Shown one piece after another: positions 10,405 to 18,738 of a stretch of 64,000 nt of DNA. This DNA comes from Marinobacter sp. X15-166B (GTDB taxonomy: Bacteria; Pseudomonadota; Gammaproteobacteria; Pseudomonadales; Oleiphilaceae). Each line of letters starts with the position of its first letter. Position 1 is the stretch's first letter. The notes under the pieces were generated by a model, which saw nothing but the letters and a program-made list of their open reading frames with translations, was not told the DNA's origin and did not search any database. The stretch is from assembly GCF_001752365.1 (NCBI RefSeq), contig NZ_MEIY01000001.1:2038473-2102472 (forward strand), written 5' to 3'. The translations under genes and the position numbers were made by a program.

Positions 10405-11636
10405 TGCAAAAACTGATTCAGTGGATTGATGAGCGTTTGCCAATCGTAGAAGCCTACGAAAAGCACATGAGCAAATACTACGCGCCGAAGAACTTCAATA
10501 TGTGGTACTTCTTCGGGTCGCTGGCGATGCTGGTGCTGGTAAACCAGCTGGTGACCGGTATCTGGCTGACGATGAGCTATAACCCGTCGGCGGAAGGCGC
10601 GTTTGCTTCCATCGAATACATCATGCGCGATGTGGAGTGGGGCTGGTTGCTGCGTTATCTGCACTCCACCGGTGCCTCCGCGTTCTTTATCGTCGTCTAC
10701 CTGCACATGTTCCGCGGCATCATGTACGGCTCTTACCAGAAACCCAGAGAGTTGATCTGGCTGTTCGGCATGCTGATCTACCTGGTGTTGATGGCGGAAG
10801 CCTTTATGGGTTACCTGTTGCCCTGGGGGCAGATGTCCTACTGGGGTGCTCAGGTGATCGTGAACCTGTTCGGCGCGATTCCGGTCATCGGCGATGACCT
10901 GTCCCTGTGGATCCGCGGGGATTATCTGGTATCCGGCATTACCCTGAACCGTTTCTTTGCACTGCACGTGGTGGCCCTGCCCATTGTGCTGCTGGGTCTG
11001 GTGGTACTGCACCTGCTGGCGCTGCATGAAGTCGGCTCCAACAACCCCGACGGTGTGGACATCAAAAAACACAAGGATGAAAACGGCGTACCCAAAGACG
11101 GCATTCCGTTCCACCCGTACTACACGGTGCACGACCTGGTCGGTGTGGCAGTGTTCCTGTTTGTGTTCTGTATTGTGGTGTTCTACTTCCCCGAATTCGG
11201 CGGGCTGTTCATTGAAAAGCCGAACTTTGAACCGGCCAACAGTCTGAAAACGCCGGAGCACATCGCGCCTGTCTGGTACTTCACGCCCTTCTACGCCATG
11301 CTGCGGGCGGTAACGGTCGATCTGTTCGGTCTGTCAGCGAAATTCTGGGGTGTGGTGGTCATGGGTGCGGCGATCGCCATCCTGTTCGTGCTGCCCTGGC
11401 TGGATCGCAGTCCGGTCCGCTCCATTCGCTACAAGGGCTGGATGAGTAAGGTTGCGCTGGTGATTCTGGTGGTCAGTTTTGTGATTCTTGGCTATCTGGG
11501 AGTTGTTCCGTCAACTCCGGGCCGTACGGCCGTTGCCCAGATTCTGACCGTACTCTACTTCCTCTACTTCCTCCTGATGCCGTTCTATACACGCATGGAG
11601 AAAACCAAGCCAGTTCCAGAGAGGGTGACCGGATAA
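10404..11636 (+). CDS. petB: cytochrome b subunit of the bc1 complex
   Basis: Integral membrane subunit holding two b hemes and the quinol oxidation and quinone reduction sites. The N-terminal half has GWLLRYLHSTGAS and HMFRGIMYGSY, with heme-ligand histidines on helices II and IV (the latter near HVVALPIVLLG). The Qo-site PEF(W/F)-type motif is YFPEFGG, preceded by PYYTVHDLVG. About eight transmembrane helices; 410 aa, as in proteobacterial bc1. Starts at ATG within TGATG at the petA stop; the last base of its stop is the first base of petC, consistent with translational coupling. Confidence 0.97.
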   Translation: MQKLIQWIDERLPIVEAYEKHMSKYYAPKNFNMWYFFGSLAMLVLVNQLVTGIWLTMSYNPSAEGAFASIEYIMRDVEWGWLLRYLHSTGASAFFIVVYLHMFRGIMYGSYQKPRELIWLFGMLIYLVLMAEAFMGYLLPWGQMSYWGAQVIVNLFGAIPVIGDDLSLWIRGDYLVSGITLNRFFALHVVALPIVLLGLVVLHLLALHEVGSNNPDGVDIKKHKDENGVPKDGIPFHPYYTVHDLVGVAVFLFVFCIVVFYFPEFGGLFIEKPNFEPANSLKTPEHIAPVWYFTPFYAMLRAVTVDLFGLSAKFWGVVVMGAAIAILFVLPWLDRSPVRSIRYKGWMSKVALVILVVSFVILGYLGVVPSTPGRTAVAQILTVLYFLYFLLMPFYTRMEKTKPVPERVTG

Positions 11637-12391
11637 TGAGAAAACTGATTGTTGGTCTTTTCATGTTAGTTCTGCCTACCCTCGGGCTGGCGGCGGGAGC
11701 GGGCGTGGTTCTGGATTCAATGAGTCCTGACCACACCAACAAGGCTTCCCTGCAACGTGGTGCCGCCATGTTTACCAACTATTGCATGGGGTGCCACTCG
11801 ACCGAGTATGCGCGTTACAAGCGGGTTGCTGACGATCTGGAGATCCCAGTGGATCTGTATGAGGAGAATCTGATCTTTACCGGCGCAAAAATCGGTGAGT
11901 TGATGAAAATCGCCATGGACCCTGCCATGGCGGCCGACTGGTTTGGTACGCCGCCACCGGATCTGACGCTGGTCACCCGGCTGCGCGGGGAGAGCTGGGT
12001 TTACTCCTATCTGCGGGGCTTCTATAAAGATGACAGCCGTCCGTTGGGGGTCAACAACGTGGTCTTCGACAACGTGGGCATGCCTCATGTGCTGGTTGAT
12101 CTGCAGGGACTGTGTGCCAGCAAGCCGACCGTGGGTCAAAAGGCAAGCGTCGATCCGTTGAGTGGTCTGGTCCGCAACGGTCATGTATGTCAGGACTACG
12201 CGCTTGAGGGCAGCATGTCGGCGGCGGAGTTTGACGGTGCCATGTACGACCTGACCAATTTCCTGTCTTATATGGGAGATCCGGTCAAAGTCGAGCGGGA
12301 GCGCCTGGGGATCTTTGTGTTGATCTTTATTGCGATCTTCTTTGTGTTCGCTTACCTGCTCAATCGCGAGTACTGGAAGGACGTACACTAA
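11636..12391 (+). CDS. petC: cytochrome c1
   Basis: Membrane-anchored c-type cytochrome of the bc1 complex, receiving electrons from the Rieske protein. A cleavable-type signal peptide (residues 1-21, ending near LGLAAG) is followed by the heme c site CMGCH at about residue 51. GTPPPDLTL and GVNNVVFDNVGMPHVL (the latter with the sixth-ligand Met) are typical. A single C-terminal anchor, IFVLIFIAIFFVFAYLL, ends in a basic tail. 251 aa. Last gene of petABC. Confidence 0.96.
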   Translation: MRKLIVGLFMLVLPTLGLAAGAGVVLDSMSPDHTNKASLQRGAAMFTNYCMGCHSTEYARYKRVADDLEIPVDLYEENLIFTGAKIGELMKIAMDPAMAADWFGTPPPDLTLVTRLRGESWVYSYLRGFYKDDSRPLGVNNVVFDNVGMPHVLVDLQGLCASKPTVGQKASVDPLSGLVRNGHVCQDYALEGSMSAAEFDGAMYDLTNFLSYMGDPVKVERERLGIFVLIFIAIFFVFAYLLNREYWKDVH

Positions 12392-12400
12392 GAATTCGGG

Positions 12401-12406
12401 TATAAT
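12401..12406 (+). promoter_or_regulatory. TATAAT, probable -10 of sspA promoter
   Basis: A perfect TATAAT hexamer lies 10 bases past the petC stop and 94 bases before sspA. No clear -35 hexamer is seen at the right spacing, so the call rests on the -10 alone and its position at an operon boundary. Confidence 0.45.
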
Positions 12407-12418
12407 CTGCCCACTTGT

Positions 12419-12456
12419 ATTCCAGCAGGTTGCTCAGGGCAGCTTGCTGGAATTTT
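12419..12456 (+). terminator. 15-bp hairpin between petC and sspA (terminator or attenuator)
   Basis: Bases 12419-12433 pair with 12439-12453 (15 pairs, two of them G-T) around the loop TCAGG, followed by a short T tract through 12456. It fits an intrinsic terminator for petABC. Because it lies downstream of the TATAAT at 12401, a transcript started there (near 12413) would carry it almost at its 5' end. Confidence 0.6.
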
Positions 12457-12499
12457 GCGTTATTGAATTATCCAGTTTCACTACTCGTGAGGTATCTCT

Positions 12500-13129
12500 A
12501 TGGGCGTTGTGACCAAGCGGTCATCAATGACGTTTTTCTCGGATCCGGCCAGTCAGTATAGCCACCGGGTTAGAATCGTTTTGGCTGAGAAAGGCGTTAC
12601 AGTAGATATCGTGGATGTTGAGCCGGACAATCCTCCTGAGGAACTGTCTGATATGAACCCATACAATGCGGTGCCGACCTTGGTGGATCGGGATCTGGTG
12701 TTGTATGAGCCCAATATCATGATGGAATATCTGGATGAGCGTTTTCCGCATCCACCTCTGTTGCCGGTCTATCCGGTGGCCAGAGCCAACAGTCGCCTGA
12801 TGATCCATCGTATTCAGCGTGACTGGTGCGGGCTGGTGGATCAGATCGTTGCTCAGCCCACTGGCAAGGCCGCAGATGCTGCGCGTAAAGAGCTGCGCGA
12901 AAGTCTCACCGCGGCGGCTCCGTTGTTTGACGAAATGCCGTATTTCATGTCGGAAGAATTCACCATCGTCGATTGCTGCATCATACCGATCCTGTGGCGC
13001 TTGCCGGCGTTGGGGGTCGAGCTGCCCGAAAAGCAGGCCAAGCCAGTCCATAAGTATATGGAGCGTATGTTTGCCCGCGAAAGTACCAAGGCCAGCCTGT
13101 CTGACCTTGAAGAAGATATTCGCAGTTAA
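12500..13129 (+). CDS. sspA: stringent starvation protein A
   Basis: RNA-polymerase-associated, GST-fold protein linked to starvation and acid-stress transcription. The N-terminal thioredoxin-like half has [23 protein letters not shown] split over residues 10-32, [14 protein letters not shown] and ESxI-like [16 protein letters not shown]. The C-terminal half is the helical GST domain. 209 aa, like E. coli SspA (212). GAGG at 12489-12492 serves ATG 12500. Paired with sspB 35 bases downstream, as in E. coli and Pseudomonas. Confidence 0.95.
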   Translation: MGVVTKRSSMTFFSDPASQYSHRVRIVLAEKGVTVDIVDVEPDNPPEELSDMNPYNAVPTLVDRDLVLYEPNIMMEYLDERFPHPPLLPVYPVARANSRLMIHRIQRDWCGLVDQIVAQPTGKAADAARKELRESLTAAAPLFDEMPYFMSEEFTIVDCCIIPILWRLPALGVELPEKQAKPVHKYMERMFARESTKASLSDLEEDIRS

Positions 13130-13164
13130 GCAGCCAGTCATCAGCCGATACCGGAGGAGCGCGA

Positions 13165-13593
13165 GTGTCTGAAGATGCAGTCAGTATGATGTCCAGTCGC
13201 CCTTATCTGGTCAGGGCGTTTAATGAATGGATCCTGGATAACGAATGCACGCCTTATATTGTCGTTGATGCGGGCATTCAGGGGGTTCAGGTGCCCATGG
13301 AGCATGTCGCCAACGGGCAGATCGTGTTAAATATTACGCCCGGTGCCGTGAAGGGGTTGGTGATCGGCAATTCGGTATTGGAGTTCAGTGCCCGGTTTGG
13401 CGGTGTGCCCATGCAGGTGATTATTCCTTTGCGGGCGGTGATTGCCATCTATGCCAAGGAGAACGGACAAGGCATGGTGTTTGGCAGTGAGCCGGGAACC
13501 CCCGACCCAGATGGCACGGATCCGGGTGAGAGTCCGGCCCCGAAGACCGAAGAGCGGACCTCCGGGCGTCCAACGCTCAAAGTCGTTAAGTGA
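13165..13593 (+). CDS. sspB: ClpXP protease specificity-enhancing factor SspB
   Basis: Adaptor that hands ssrA-tagged peptides to the ClpXP protease. The substrate-binding domain has RPYLVRAFNEWILDN, GVQVPMEH, GQIVLNITPGAV and RFGGVP. After a variable acidic, Pro-rich linker the last residues RPTLKVVK form the ClpX-docking tail (E. coli RPALRVVK). 142 aa. I chose GTG 13165, which has GGAGG at 13153-13157 (7-base spacing); the internal ATG at 13186 lacks an RBS. Confidence 0.94.
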   Translation: MSEDAVSMMSSRPYLVRAFNEWILDNECTPYIVVDAGIQGVQVPMEHVANGQIVLNITPGAVKGLVIGNSVLEFSARFGGVPMQVIIPLRAVIAIYAKENGQGMVFGSEPGTPDPDGTDPGESPAPKTEERTSGRPTLKVVK

Positions 13594-13611
13594 CTTGAAG
13601 TTGGTTCCACG

Positions 13612-13640
13612 AAAAAAACCCTGCCATGCAGGGTTTTTTT
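13612..13640. terminator. bidirectional terminator between sspB and diaA
   Basis: CCCTGC pairs with GCAGGG around the loop CAT, flanked by seven A on one side and seven T on the other, so it can end both sspB (plus) and diaA (minus). Confidence 0.88.
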
Positions 13641-13661
13641 GTTTCTGCCGGCAGCGCCCGT

Positions 13662-14252
13662 TCAAGTGCCGAACAGTTGGCCGTCAATCAGTGCACACAG
13701 GGTGTTGATGATCAGCATCATCACTGGCGCGGCAGCGTTGGCTTCCAGGTTGTGCAGGGCAATCTCGTGGTCTTCCGGTTGCAGCAGCGAGGTTACGTCG
13801 GTTTTCTCTCTGGCGCTGATGGTGATAACGCGCATGTCACGGTCGTGGGCGGCCTGCACGGCCTGCAACAGGTTGGCTTTGTGGCCGTCGTCCACAAAAA
13901 CGATCAGCAGGTCGTTGGATTTGCCGATGGCGCGGACCTGGCGGGAAAATGTATCGTTGAAGCGGTTGTCCCGGCAAATGGCCGAGAAAGTGGTGCCGTC
14001 GGCCCCCAAATTGATGGCGGGCAGGGCCGGGCGGTCCTGCTCAAACCGGTTGAGCAGCAGGGTGCAGAAATACTGGGCAAGGGTATTGGCGTTGCCGTTT
14101 CCGCAGGTAATGATTTTGCCGTCAGCGAGCAGCGTGGCTACGAGGGCGTTGGCTGCGTTGGCAATGTCGCCACTGATCTGGCTGGCGGCCTGGGCAGTGT
14201 GCTCCATATGGCTGGCAAAGCGCTGGTTAATTTCGCTGATCGAATCGTTCAT
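13662..14252 (-). CDS. diaA: SIS-domain protein DiaA (GmhA-like), initiator-associating factor
   Basis: Single SIS domain, 196 aa. The sugar-phosphate-binding P-loop region reads GKIITCGNGNAN near residue 44, where active phosphoheptose isomerases have CGNGGSA; here GN-A-N-T replaces GGSA. In E. coli the gene in this position (after yraN, lpoA and rsmI) is diaA, which binds DnaA and promotes initiation at oriC; the close paralogue GmhA makes heptose-7-phosphate. Synteny favours DiaA; catalytic function cannot be excluded. It starts 2 bases after the yraN stop, so the genes are coupled. Confidence 0.82.
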   Translation of the reverse strand: MNDSISEINQRFASHMEHTAQAASQISGDIANAANALVATLLADGKIITCGNGNANTLAQYFCTLLLNRFEQDRPALPAINLGADGTTFSAICRDNRFNDTFSRQVRAIGKSNDLLIVFVDDGHKANLLQAVQAAHDRDMRVITISAREKTDVTSLLQPEDHEIALHNLEANAAAPVMMLIINTLCALIDGQLFGT

Positions 14253-14254
14253 GT

Positions 14255-14617
14255 TCAGGCCTGAATAGCATTTTTAATCCATTGGATGTTGTGTGTCCCG
14301 GTCCCGTCCGGATCGATGGCAATCACATCGAAGCGGGCGCTATTATCCCAAAGTCCGTGGCGATGGAGGTAATAGGACGCCGCCCGGATCAGGCGGCGCT
14401 GCTTTTGCGGCGTAATGGACTCCGCCGCACTGACCAGGCTGCCGGCGCGGCGAAACCGCACCTCAAAAAACACCAGGGTGTCGCCCTGTCTGCCGATCAG
14501 GTCAATCTCGCCGCCGCGGCTGAATACATTGCGGGCAATAATGCGCACCCCGTGTTGTTCAAGGTAACGGGCCGCGTAAGTCTCGGCCCAATCTCCGGTT
14601 TGCTTTGTTGTGTTCAT
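14255..14617 (-). CDS. yraN: YraN-family predicted endonuclease (UPF0102)
   Basis: Small protein of 120 aa with a PD-(D/E)xK nuclease-type core. GGEIDLIGR near residue 35, VFFEVRFRR near 49 (the E-x-K position reads E-V-R) and an N-terminal GDWAETYAARYL helix are the family hallmarks. TPQKQRRLIRAASYYL follows. The biological substrate of the family is not settled. It lies between lpoA and diaA in the order known from E. coli and Pseudomonas, 33 bases after the lpoA stop. Confidence 0.9.
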   Translation of the reverse strand: MNTTKQTGDWAETYAARYLEQHGVRIIARNVFSRGGEIDLIGRQGDTLVFFEVRFRRAGSLVSAAESITPQKQRRLIRAASYYLHRHGLWDNSARFDVIAIDPDGTGTHNIQWIKNAIQA

Positions 14618-14650
14618 GTCGTCCGTGACTTGAAGTGTTTGTGCCGGGGG

Positions 14651-16489
14651 TTACTCCTCGGCAGACGTTGTCGGTAATGGCGCCGGCGACCCGTTGCGGA
14701 ACTGGGCCCACAACTGGGTGCGCTGAATACTGCCATCGGCCGACATGGTCAGCAGGCCCGTCTGGCCGGCCACGCTGGAATCGGGTATGTGCTGCAATAA
14801 GGGCAGCCGGGCGCTGAGCTGATAGGCATCTGCCCCGAGTGCAAACAGTCGGCCCAGTTGCCCCTGAATCGATTGAAAAGCTTTGGTAGCGGTGTCCCGG
14901 AATGGATTTTCCTCGGCCAGCATCCAGGGGGTGTCGGTGAACATGACCGCGTTCAGATCCCGGTCCCGGGACGGATCCGGGTGACCTTCGTAAACGATTG
15001 ACGGGGAGTACACCGGCAGATCGCCCCCGAAATAATAAGCAAACAACGGCTTGAACTGGCGGCCGATTGCGGGGGGCGCCACCATGACAATGGCGTCCGC
15101 GTCTTGCCGGCGGCGGGGCTCAAACTCCACGTTGGTGCCGATGGTGCGTTCGACGTCGACGGCACGGGCGCGGGATTGATTGATGCCAAACAGGTCGGCG
15201 GTCACCTGACGCAGGTTGTCGGTGCCGAAGAAACGTTCAATCTTCAGCGCCGTTCCGTCGTGGGTTGCCAGGCCTTCGATCAGGGCGGCTTCAAACCGGT
15301 CGCCCCATTCGCCTTTGGGGATCAGGGCCAGTACCTGGGGGCTATTGTCTTCACGGAGGCGGCGGGCGATCTGGCGGGCCTCGTCTTCCGCAGCCAGACC
15401 GAACTGGTACAGCGCCGCCCTGGGCGTGGCCGGCGGGTTCAGGTAATTCAGGGCCAGCACCGGGACGGGGAGCGTCTCGAGGCGGTTGATGGCGGCGACG
15501 GCGTCTTTGTCGAGCGGTCCGACAATCAGGTCCGGTCCTGCGGCAACCAGCGCCGTGTACAGTGCCTCAGCGGGCTGCCCGTGGGTGTCATGGACGCTGA
15601 TCTCCAGGGCGAGTTCGGTCTGGTTCAGGTCGTCGTAGAAAGCCGCCATGAAGCCGTCACGAATAGCCGCACCCGCACTGGCCAGAGGGCCGCTCAGGGG
15701 CACTGCCAACGCAATGCGTTCCGGGCGTTCCTGCACCAGGGTGGTGATCAGTTGCAGTTCGCTGGGGAGTATGGCGGTTGCCGGGTGGTCCGGCCAGTTG
15801 CTCTGCCACTGGCGTATCGCCTGACTCTGGGCTTCGAGGGTCTGGCCGGGCTGGCGCAGCAGGGCGGCGAGTTCAAACCAGCCCTGGGTGGTGTAGCCAA
15901 TTGCGCGACGACTTGCCGCGTCCAGGCGGCTATCGGGGACCTGTTTGAGCGCCTGCCAGATAGTGTCGTGGGTTGCCAGGGTGCGGGGGGCGGACTCGCC
16001 CGACTCAGGCGGCAGCTGCATCAGCACCTGAGCTTCGTCCAGAAAACGCCGCGCGAGACGGTAGATGTTTGCCTGCAACTGTACCGCCCGGGCGCGGAGA
16101 TCGTCGCTATAGTTTTGAGGCTGATCCAGATCGACCGCTTGCGCAATGCGGGAAGCCCATGCCGGGTCGTTCAGCTCGCCGGCGCTGGTCATGGCCAGTA
16201 ACAGGTACTGGTCGGTGAGCTCGGTCAAGGGTTGTCTGAGCGGGGCGCTGGTTAATATTTGGCGGGCCGATTCATGATCCCCTTGCTGCTGGTAATCGGC
16301 GGCGGTGCGCAGCAGGTAGGTCTGAGCCCCAAGCCGGTCGCTGGACGCTCTTGCCGCAGCCAGCTGAATGGCAGCCGCTGCGGTCGCTGCGTCCTGGGAC
16401 TGCAGGCTCGTCTGGGCGCAGCCTCCGGCCATGAGCAGGCTTGTCAGCAGGCAGATAAAAAGGCTTTTTCTTTGCAACATTGAGATCAT
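14651..16489 (-). CDS. lpoA: penicillin-binding protein activator LpoA
   Basis: Outer-membrane lipoprotein (LppC/LpoA family) that reaches through the periplasm to stimulate PBP1A. The signal peptide ends in a lipobox-like LLMAGGC with the acylated Cys at about residue 24. Residues about 30-240 form the TPR-like helical domain. From about 257 (RIALAVPLSGPLASAGAAI) the protein is a periplasmic-binding-like domain with LIVGPLDKDAV and VLALNYLNPP. 612 aa, within the family's 570-690. Start is the first ATG; a second ATG three codons in is equally possible. Divergent from rsmI. Confidence 0.92.
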   Translation of the reverse strand: MISMLQRKSLFICLLTSLLMAGGCAQTSLQSQDAATAAAAIQLAAARASSDRLGAQTYLLRTAADYQQQGDHESARQILTSAPLRQPLTELTDQYLLLAMTSAGELNDPAWASRIAQAVDLDQPQNYSDDLRARAVQLQANIYRLARRFLDEAQVLMQLPPESGESAPRTLATHDTIWQALKQVPDSRLDAASRRAIGYTTQGWFELAALLRQPGQTLEAQSQAIRQWQSNWPDHPATAILPSELQLITTLVQERPERIALAVPLSGPLASAGAAIRDGFMAAFYDDLNQTELALEISVHDTHGQPAEALYTALVAAGPDLIVGPLDKDAVAAINRLETLPVPVLALNYLNPPATPRAALYQFGLAAEDEARQIARRLREDNSPQVLALIPKGEWGDRFEAALIEGLATHDGTALKIERFFGTDNLRQVTADLFGINQSRARAVDVERTIGTNVEFEPRRRQDADAIVMVAPPAIGRQFKPLFAYYFGGDLPVYSPSIVYEGHPDPSRDRDLNAVMFTDTPWMLAEENPFRDTATKAFQSIQGQLGRLFALGADAYQLSARLPLLQHIPDSSVAGQTGLLTMSADGSIQRTQLWAQFRNGSPAPLPTTSAEE

Positions 16490-16651
16490 GTCTGGCTCGC
16501 ACAGCTTGGGGGCGTTACGCTAGTGGCACCGGTCAAACGGCGGTAATTTTTCAGAGTCCTTACAATAATGCTCTGAGCCCGCAAGTTTACCAGCTCCGTG
16601 ACCATTTCACATGACCAAGGGTTCATCCCGTCCACCAATCAAGGAATATAT

Positions 16652-17521
16652 GTGAGCGCCGAGACAGACCGCTTTGCCGACACGCAGGGTATTTTGTACA
16701 TAGTAGCAACACCCATTGGTAATCTTGGGGATATCTCCTCCCGGGCGGTCGAGGTGCTTGCCGCGGCGGATGTGATTGCCGCAGAAGATACCCGGCACAG
16801 CGGTCGCCTGCTGCACCATTTGGGGTTAAGCAAAACCATGGTGGCCGTGCACGATCATAATGAACGGGACCGGGCGGCGGGCCTGCTGGATCGGGTGGCC
16901 CGCGGTGAGCAGGTGGCGTTGATATCGGATGCCGGTACCCCGCTGATTTCGGATCCGGGGTACGTGCTGGTGAGGGAAGCGCGGGCGCGCGGGCTCAAGG
17001 TTGTGCCTGTGCCGGGGCCTTGCGCGTTGGTGGTGGCGTTGAGCGCCGCGGGATTGCCCACGGACCGTTTTGTGTTTGAGGGGTTTTTGCCGGCGAAGCG
17101 CGGTGCGCGCCGGACGGCGCTGGAAGCAGTGGTTCGTCAGCAGGCGACCCTGGTGTTCTATGAGTCGCCCCGGCGCATCCGTGATGCGATGGCAGATATC
17201 GCCGAGATCCTGGGTGGGGAGCGCCGGGTCGTGCTGGCCCGGGAGCTGACAAAAACCTTTGAAACTTTTTACTCCGGTTCGGCCACCGAGGTGTGCCAGC
17301 AGTTGCAGGACGACGCTCACGGCGACAAGGGGGAGTATGTGGTGATGGTCCATGGCGCGGCTTCCGATGACGGGGCCATGCCAGAGCTGGATGTCGAACG
17401 GCTGTTGCGGTTGCTGCTGGCAGAGTTGCCGGTCAAAAAAGCAGCCAAAATTACCGCTGAACTGACCGGCATGTCACGCAATGAGTTGTACCAGAGGGCG
17501 CTGCAGCTCAAGGGCAGCTAG
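16652..17521 (+). CDS. rsmI: 16S rRNA (cytidine-1402 2'-O) methyltransferase RsmI
   Basis: SAM-dependent 2'-O-methylation of C1402 in the 16S rRNA decoding centre. Tetrapyrrole-methylase fold motifs in order: YIVATPIGNLGDIS, AAEDTRHSGRLL, ISDAGTPLISDPG, VPGPCALVVALSAAGLP and RELTKTFETFYSG. The chosen start is GTG 16652 (289 aa), because AAGGA at 16641-16645 is 6 bases away and the product then begins about as far before YIVATPIGN as in E. coli. An in-frame GTG at 16598 would add 18 unsupported residues. rnpB follows 47 bases downstream, as in Pseudomonas. Confidence 0.95.
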   Translation: MSAETDRFADTQGILYIVATPIGNLGDISSRAVEVLAAADVIAAEDTRHSGRLLHHLGLSKTMVAVHDHNERDRAAGLLDRVARGEQVALISDAGTPLISDPGYVLVREARARGLKVVPVPGPCALVVALSAAGLPTDRFVFEGFLPAKRGARRTALEAVVRQQATLVFYESPRRIRDAMADIAEILGGERRVVLARELTKTFETFYSGSATEVCQQLQDDAHGDKGEYVVMVHGAASDDGAMPELDVERLLRLLLAELPVKKAAKITAELTGMSRNELYQRALQLKGS

Positions 17522-17530
17522 CGCAGTTTT

Positions 17531-17559
17531 TACTTGCGTCGGCCGGGCCGCCCAAGTAT
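17531..17559 (+). promoter_or_regulatory. weak candidate promoter for rnpB
   Basis: TACTTG at 17531-17536, 17-bp spacer and AAGTAT at 17554-17559 lie 9 bases before the predicted 5' end of RNase P RNA. Both hexamers are poor but the position is right; the GC-rich spacer is reminiscent of a discriminator-controlled stable-RNA promoter. Confidence 0.3.
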
Positions 17560-17568
17560 CGTCTGGCC

Positions 17569-17916
<348 letters not shown>

Positions 17917-17939
17917 TTTTCCAGTAGCTTTGGTGAGGG

Positions 17940-17976
17940 CGCGACCCGTGTGTGAAGTGGGTCGCGTTCGCTTTCT
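17940..17976 (+). terminator. possible rnpB terminator
   Basis: CGCGACCC (17940-17947) pairs with GGGTCGCG (17959-17966) around an 11-base loop, followed by a moderately T-rich TTCGCTTTCT. The T tract is interrupted. Apart from this hairpin and the mra promoter/operator, I see nothing defined in the 360-base stretch 17917-18276. Confidence 0.45.
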
Positions 17977-18145
17977 GCGTCATATGCCCAAATATTCTTA
18001 CACTTCATTGTTTGCCTTCAGTTTCTCCTGCATCTAATTGATTTAGAAGATTATCTTATATGTAATCTAGGGTTTCCGATGCAGGATTGCTCGTAACCTA
18101 TTGTCATTAAAGGAAAGTTTCCCGAAGCGCATAGGTTTGGCGTGC

Positions 18146-18174
18146 TTGCATTGTGACTGTTGTGTTTCTATAGT
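18146..18174 (+). promoter_or_regulatory. Pmra promoter of the dcw cluster
   Basis: TTGCAT (18146-18151), exactly 17 bp, and TATAGT (18169-18174) form a good sigma-70 promoter. Transcription would start near 18181, about 96 nt ahead of mraZ and directly at the MraZ-box repeats. Confidence 0.68.
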
Positions 18175-18182
18175 GTGCAAAA

Positions 18183-18207
18183 GTGGGAGAACGTGGTTAT
18201 TTGTGGT
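18183..18207 (+). promoter_or_regulatory. MraZ operator: three GTGG boxes at 10-bp period
   Basis: GTGGG at 18183, GTGGT at 18193 and GTGGT at 18203 repeat every 10 bp, one helical turn. MraZ is known to bind short TGGG-type direct repeats separated by about 5 bp just upstream of its own gene. Their place at the start of the transcript from Pmra fits repression of the whole dcw operon. Confidence 0.75.
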
Positions 18208-18276
18208 ATTTCGCAGCACGAACGCGCGCAAATAGCCCCTGACAGTAGGAAGGTCACCATCGAGCCGGCGTAATAC

Positions 18277-18738
18277 ATGGGCAATTTTCTCGGCAGTCAC
18301 GCCATCAATATGGATGCGAAGGGTCGCTTGGCGATCCCCGCCAAGGTGCGCGAAGAGTTTTCGCATGCCGGCGGTAGCCGTGTCGTTTTAACCGCGAATG
18401 CCGCCGATGACGAAAGTGAGCGCTGCATTTTACTGTATCCCGAGGCCCAGTGGGCTGAAGTCAGGGCCCAGATCGACGGGCTCCCCAATATGAGCCGCGC
18501 CGTCCGACGGCTTCAGCGCCTGATGCTGGGGCACGCAGTGGCCGCAGATTTCGATGCGGCCGGACGGATTCTGATACCACCGACGCTGCGCCGCCATGCG
18601 CACCTGGAGAAAAAACTCATGCTGATCGGCCAGGGTAAAAAGCTCGAGCTGTGGAGCGAAGAACGCTGGAACGACTGGCTCGACGGCAGTGGTGATGGCG
18701 ACGACATACCCCCGGAAATGCAGGCGCTTTCATTATGA
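18277..18738 (+). CDS. mraZ: division/cell wall cluster transcriptional repressor MraZ
   Basis: Ring-forming DNA-binding protein with two AbrB-like (SpoVT) domains that represses the dcw cluster. Each half carries the conserved block: [14 protein letters not shown] (residues about 13-26) and [16 protein letters not shown] (about 91-106), followed by [18 protein letters not shown]. 153 aa, near the E. coli 152. ATG 18277 is preceded by the operator described above, so the cluster starts with its own regulator. The stop overlaps rsmH in ATGA. Confidence 0.97.
   Translation: MGNFLGSHAINMDAKGRLAIPAKVREEFSHAGGSRVVLTANAADDESERCILLYPEAQWAEVRAQIDGLPNMSRAVRRLQRLMLGHAVAADFDAAGRILIPPTLRRHAHLEKKLMLIGQGKKLELWSEERWNDWLDGSGDGDDIPPEMQALSL

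Noticed and set aside
15104..16201. 365-codon open frame on the plus strand opposite lpoA
   Set aside because: LpoA reads through with lipobox and domain motifs intact; the antisense frame shows none.
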